64,000 bases of DNA from NCBI RefSeq assembly GCF_002091955.1, contig NZ_MKKY01000072.1:186001-250000 (forward strand), given 5' to 3'. The stretch is from Rhodococcus sp. 1168. GTDB lineage: Bacteria > Actinomycetota > Actinomycetes > Mycobacteriales > Mycobacteriaceae. The translations under genes were made by a program, and so were the position numbers. The notes beneath the pieces are model-generated. The model worked only from the letters and a program-made list of their open reading frames with translations. It did not search any database and was not told where the DNA came from. Shown here piece after piece: positions 63,507 to 64,000 of the stretch (position 1 is the first letter of the stretch; each line of letters opens with the position of its first letter).

Positions 63507-64000
63507 GTGACCGACAAGCCTCGTGACTCCGACGCATCCGACACCGGCTACGAACCGGCGCCGAGCCCGTACGACCAACCGACCGAACAGCTGACGCCGA
63601 CGACTCGGTCGACCCCGACCCCGCCGGCGTCATCCGCTGATTCCGGTAGCAGTGGATCGGCCAGCAGTGGATCGGCCAGCAGTGGATCGAACAGCAGCGG
63701 ATCGAACAGCAGTGGATCGAACAGCAGTGGATCGGATCGGATGCCGCGTACCGAAGAGGACCTGGACTTCGGCGAGCGCGGCTCCGGGTCGTACCCGACC
63801 GAGCAGATACCGTCGTTTCGGCCGTCCAAGTACGACGAGCCGATCGCCCCGGATTCGCGATACGGCGCCGGGTCTCACTCGGAGCAGCCGACGGAGTTCA
63901 TCGAAACACCGGCGGCCAAAACTCATAGGAGTGGTGTTGCCGAGGTGGCCGCGCCAGTCCCCGAGCCGATCACTCGGACCGAAACCGTCGAGATTCCTGC
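63507..64000 (+). CDS. DoxX-family membrane protein, N-terminal part (runs off the window)
   Basis: The frame is open from GTG 63507 to the end, giving at least 164 residues. All of it is polar and disordered: it is rich in Ser, Pro, Thr, Glu and Gly, with five to six SSGSx repeats at about residues 48-77 and several PTEQ or PTEF patches. No membrane helix is reached yet. The DoxX call rests on position (divergent from lppZ, as Rv3005c) and on the known long acidic N-termini of Rhodococcus DoxX proteins, so it is inference. Confidence 0.6.
   Translation, partial: MTDKPRDSDASDTGYEPAPSPYDQPTEQLTPTTRSTPTPPASSADSGSSGSASSGSASSGSNSSGSNSSGSNSSGSDRMPRTEEDLDFGERGSGSYPTEQIPSFRPSKYDEPIAPDSRYGAGSHSEQPTEFIETPAAKTHRSGVAEVAAPVPEPITRTETVEIP
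63648..63737 (+). repeat. 15-bp tandem repeat, six copies
   Basis: Six tandem units of AGCAGTGGATCGGCC or AGCAGTGGATCGAAC (the last ends GAT) encode Ser-Ser-Gly-Ser-Ala/Asn inside the DoxX-like gene. Unit 4 has one synonymous change. The phase keeps the frame, so copy-number change would alter linker length by five residues. Confidence 0.9.

Overview
The window is a stretch of core actinobacterial chromosome. The G+C content is high, the genes are dense, and no mobile element, prophage or CRISPR array is visible. Gene order points to Mycobacteriales (Corynebacteriales), most likely Rhodococcus or a close Nocardiaceae relative. From about 15 kb to the right end the order follows, in reversed orientation, the Mycobacterium tuberculosis block running from Rv3055 down to Rv3005c: TetR and FMN reductase, nrdHIEF, fecB-like, ctaD, serB, ABC ATPase, Nudix, echA17-like, two methyltransferases, the methylglucose-lipopolysaccharide-type genes, etfBA, iscS, mnmA, ligA, gatCA, pfkA, gatB, lppZ and DoxX. 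This synteny is recalled from family knowledge and was not computed.

Layout. 0-4 kb: a terminator, then pgm, an MFS exporter, a membrane-anchored DsbA-like thioredoxin and tRNA-Ala(GGC). 4-13 kb: lsr2 and fprB on the minus strand, an exported peptidoglycan amidase, a CobW-type GTPase, and a compact molybdenum-cofactor locus (moeA, a moaC-mogA fusion and moaE on minus; moaA and moaD on plus). 13-16 kb: ammonia-type nadE opposite a fructosamine-kinase-like gene, and a TetR gene opposite an FMN reductase with a clear shared operator. 16-20 kb: class Ib ribonucleotide reductase with a consensus NrdR box. 20-33 kb: Nudix and siderophore-binding lipoprotein genes, ctaD, serB, a Pth2-like protein, a YczE membrane protein that overlaps glgX antisense, an ABC ATPase, Nudix, enoyl-CoA hydratase and two methyltransferases.

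33-44 kb: a beta-propeller lipoprotein, a hexapeptide acyltransferase, a three-gene minus-strand operon (methyltransferase, GH57 branching enzyme, GT4 glucosyltransferase) matching the methylglucose-polysaccharide genes, etfBA, and a GNAT plus PlsC acyltransferase pair. 44-50 kb: iscS-like, mnmA, a MetE-like gene, ligA and an ACT-domain gene. 50-59 kb: gatCA and pfkA-gatB, separated by a four-gene cassette (phospholipase A2, membrane alpha/beta hydrolase, DesK-like kinase and response regulator) that is not expected in the ancestral order. 59-64 kb: an antiporter, small lipoproteins, a small PLDc_N membrane gene interrupted by an in-frame UGA, lppZ, and the start of a DoxX gene whose disordered N-terminus is encoded by a 15-bp tandem repeat.

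Two global traits stand out. Stop and start codons overlap by 4 bp (ATGA or GTGA) at many junctions, implying translational coupling. At least fifteen genes have a TANNNT hexamer only 6-8 nt before the start codon and no Shine-Dalgarno sequence, the signature of leaderless transcripts. The most unusual single observations are the UGA-interrupted PLDc_N gene, the lipid-hydrolase/two-component cassette, the 235-nt antisense overlap at glgX, and several unassigned operator-like palindromes.
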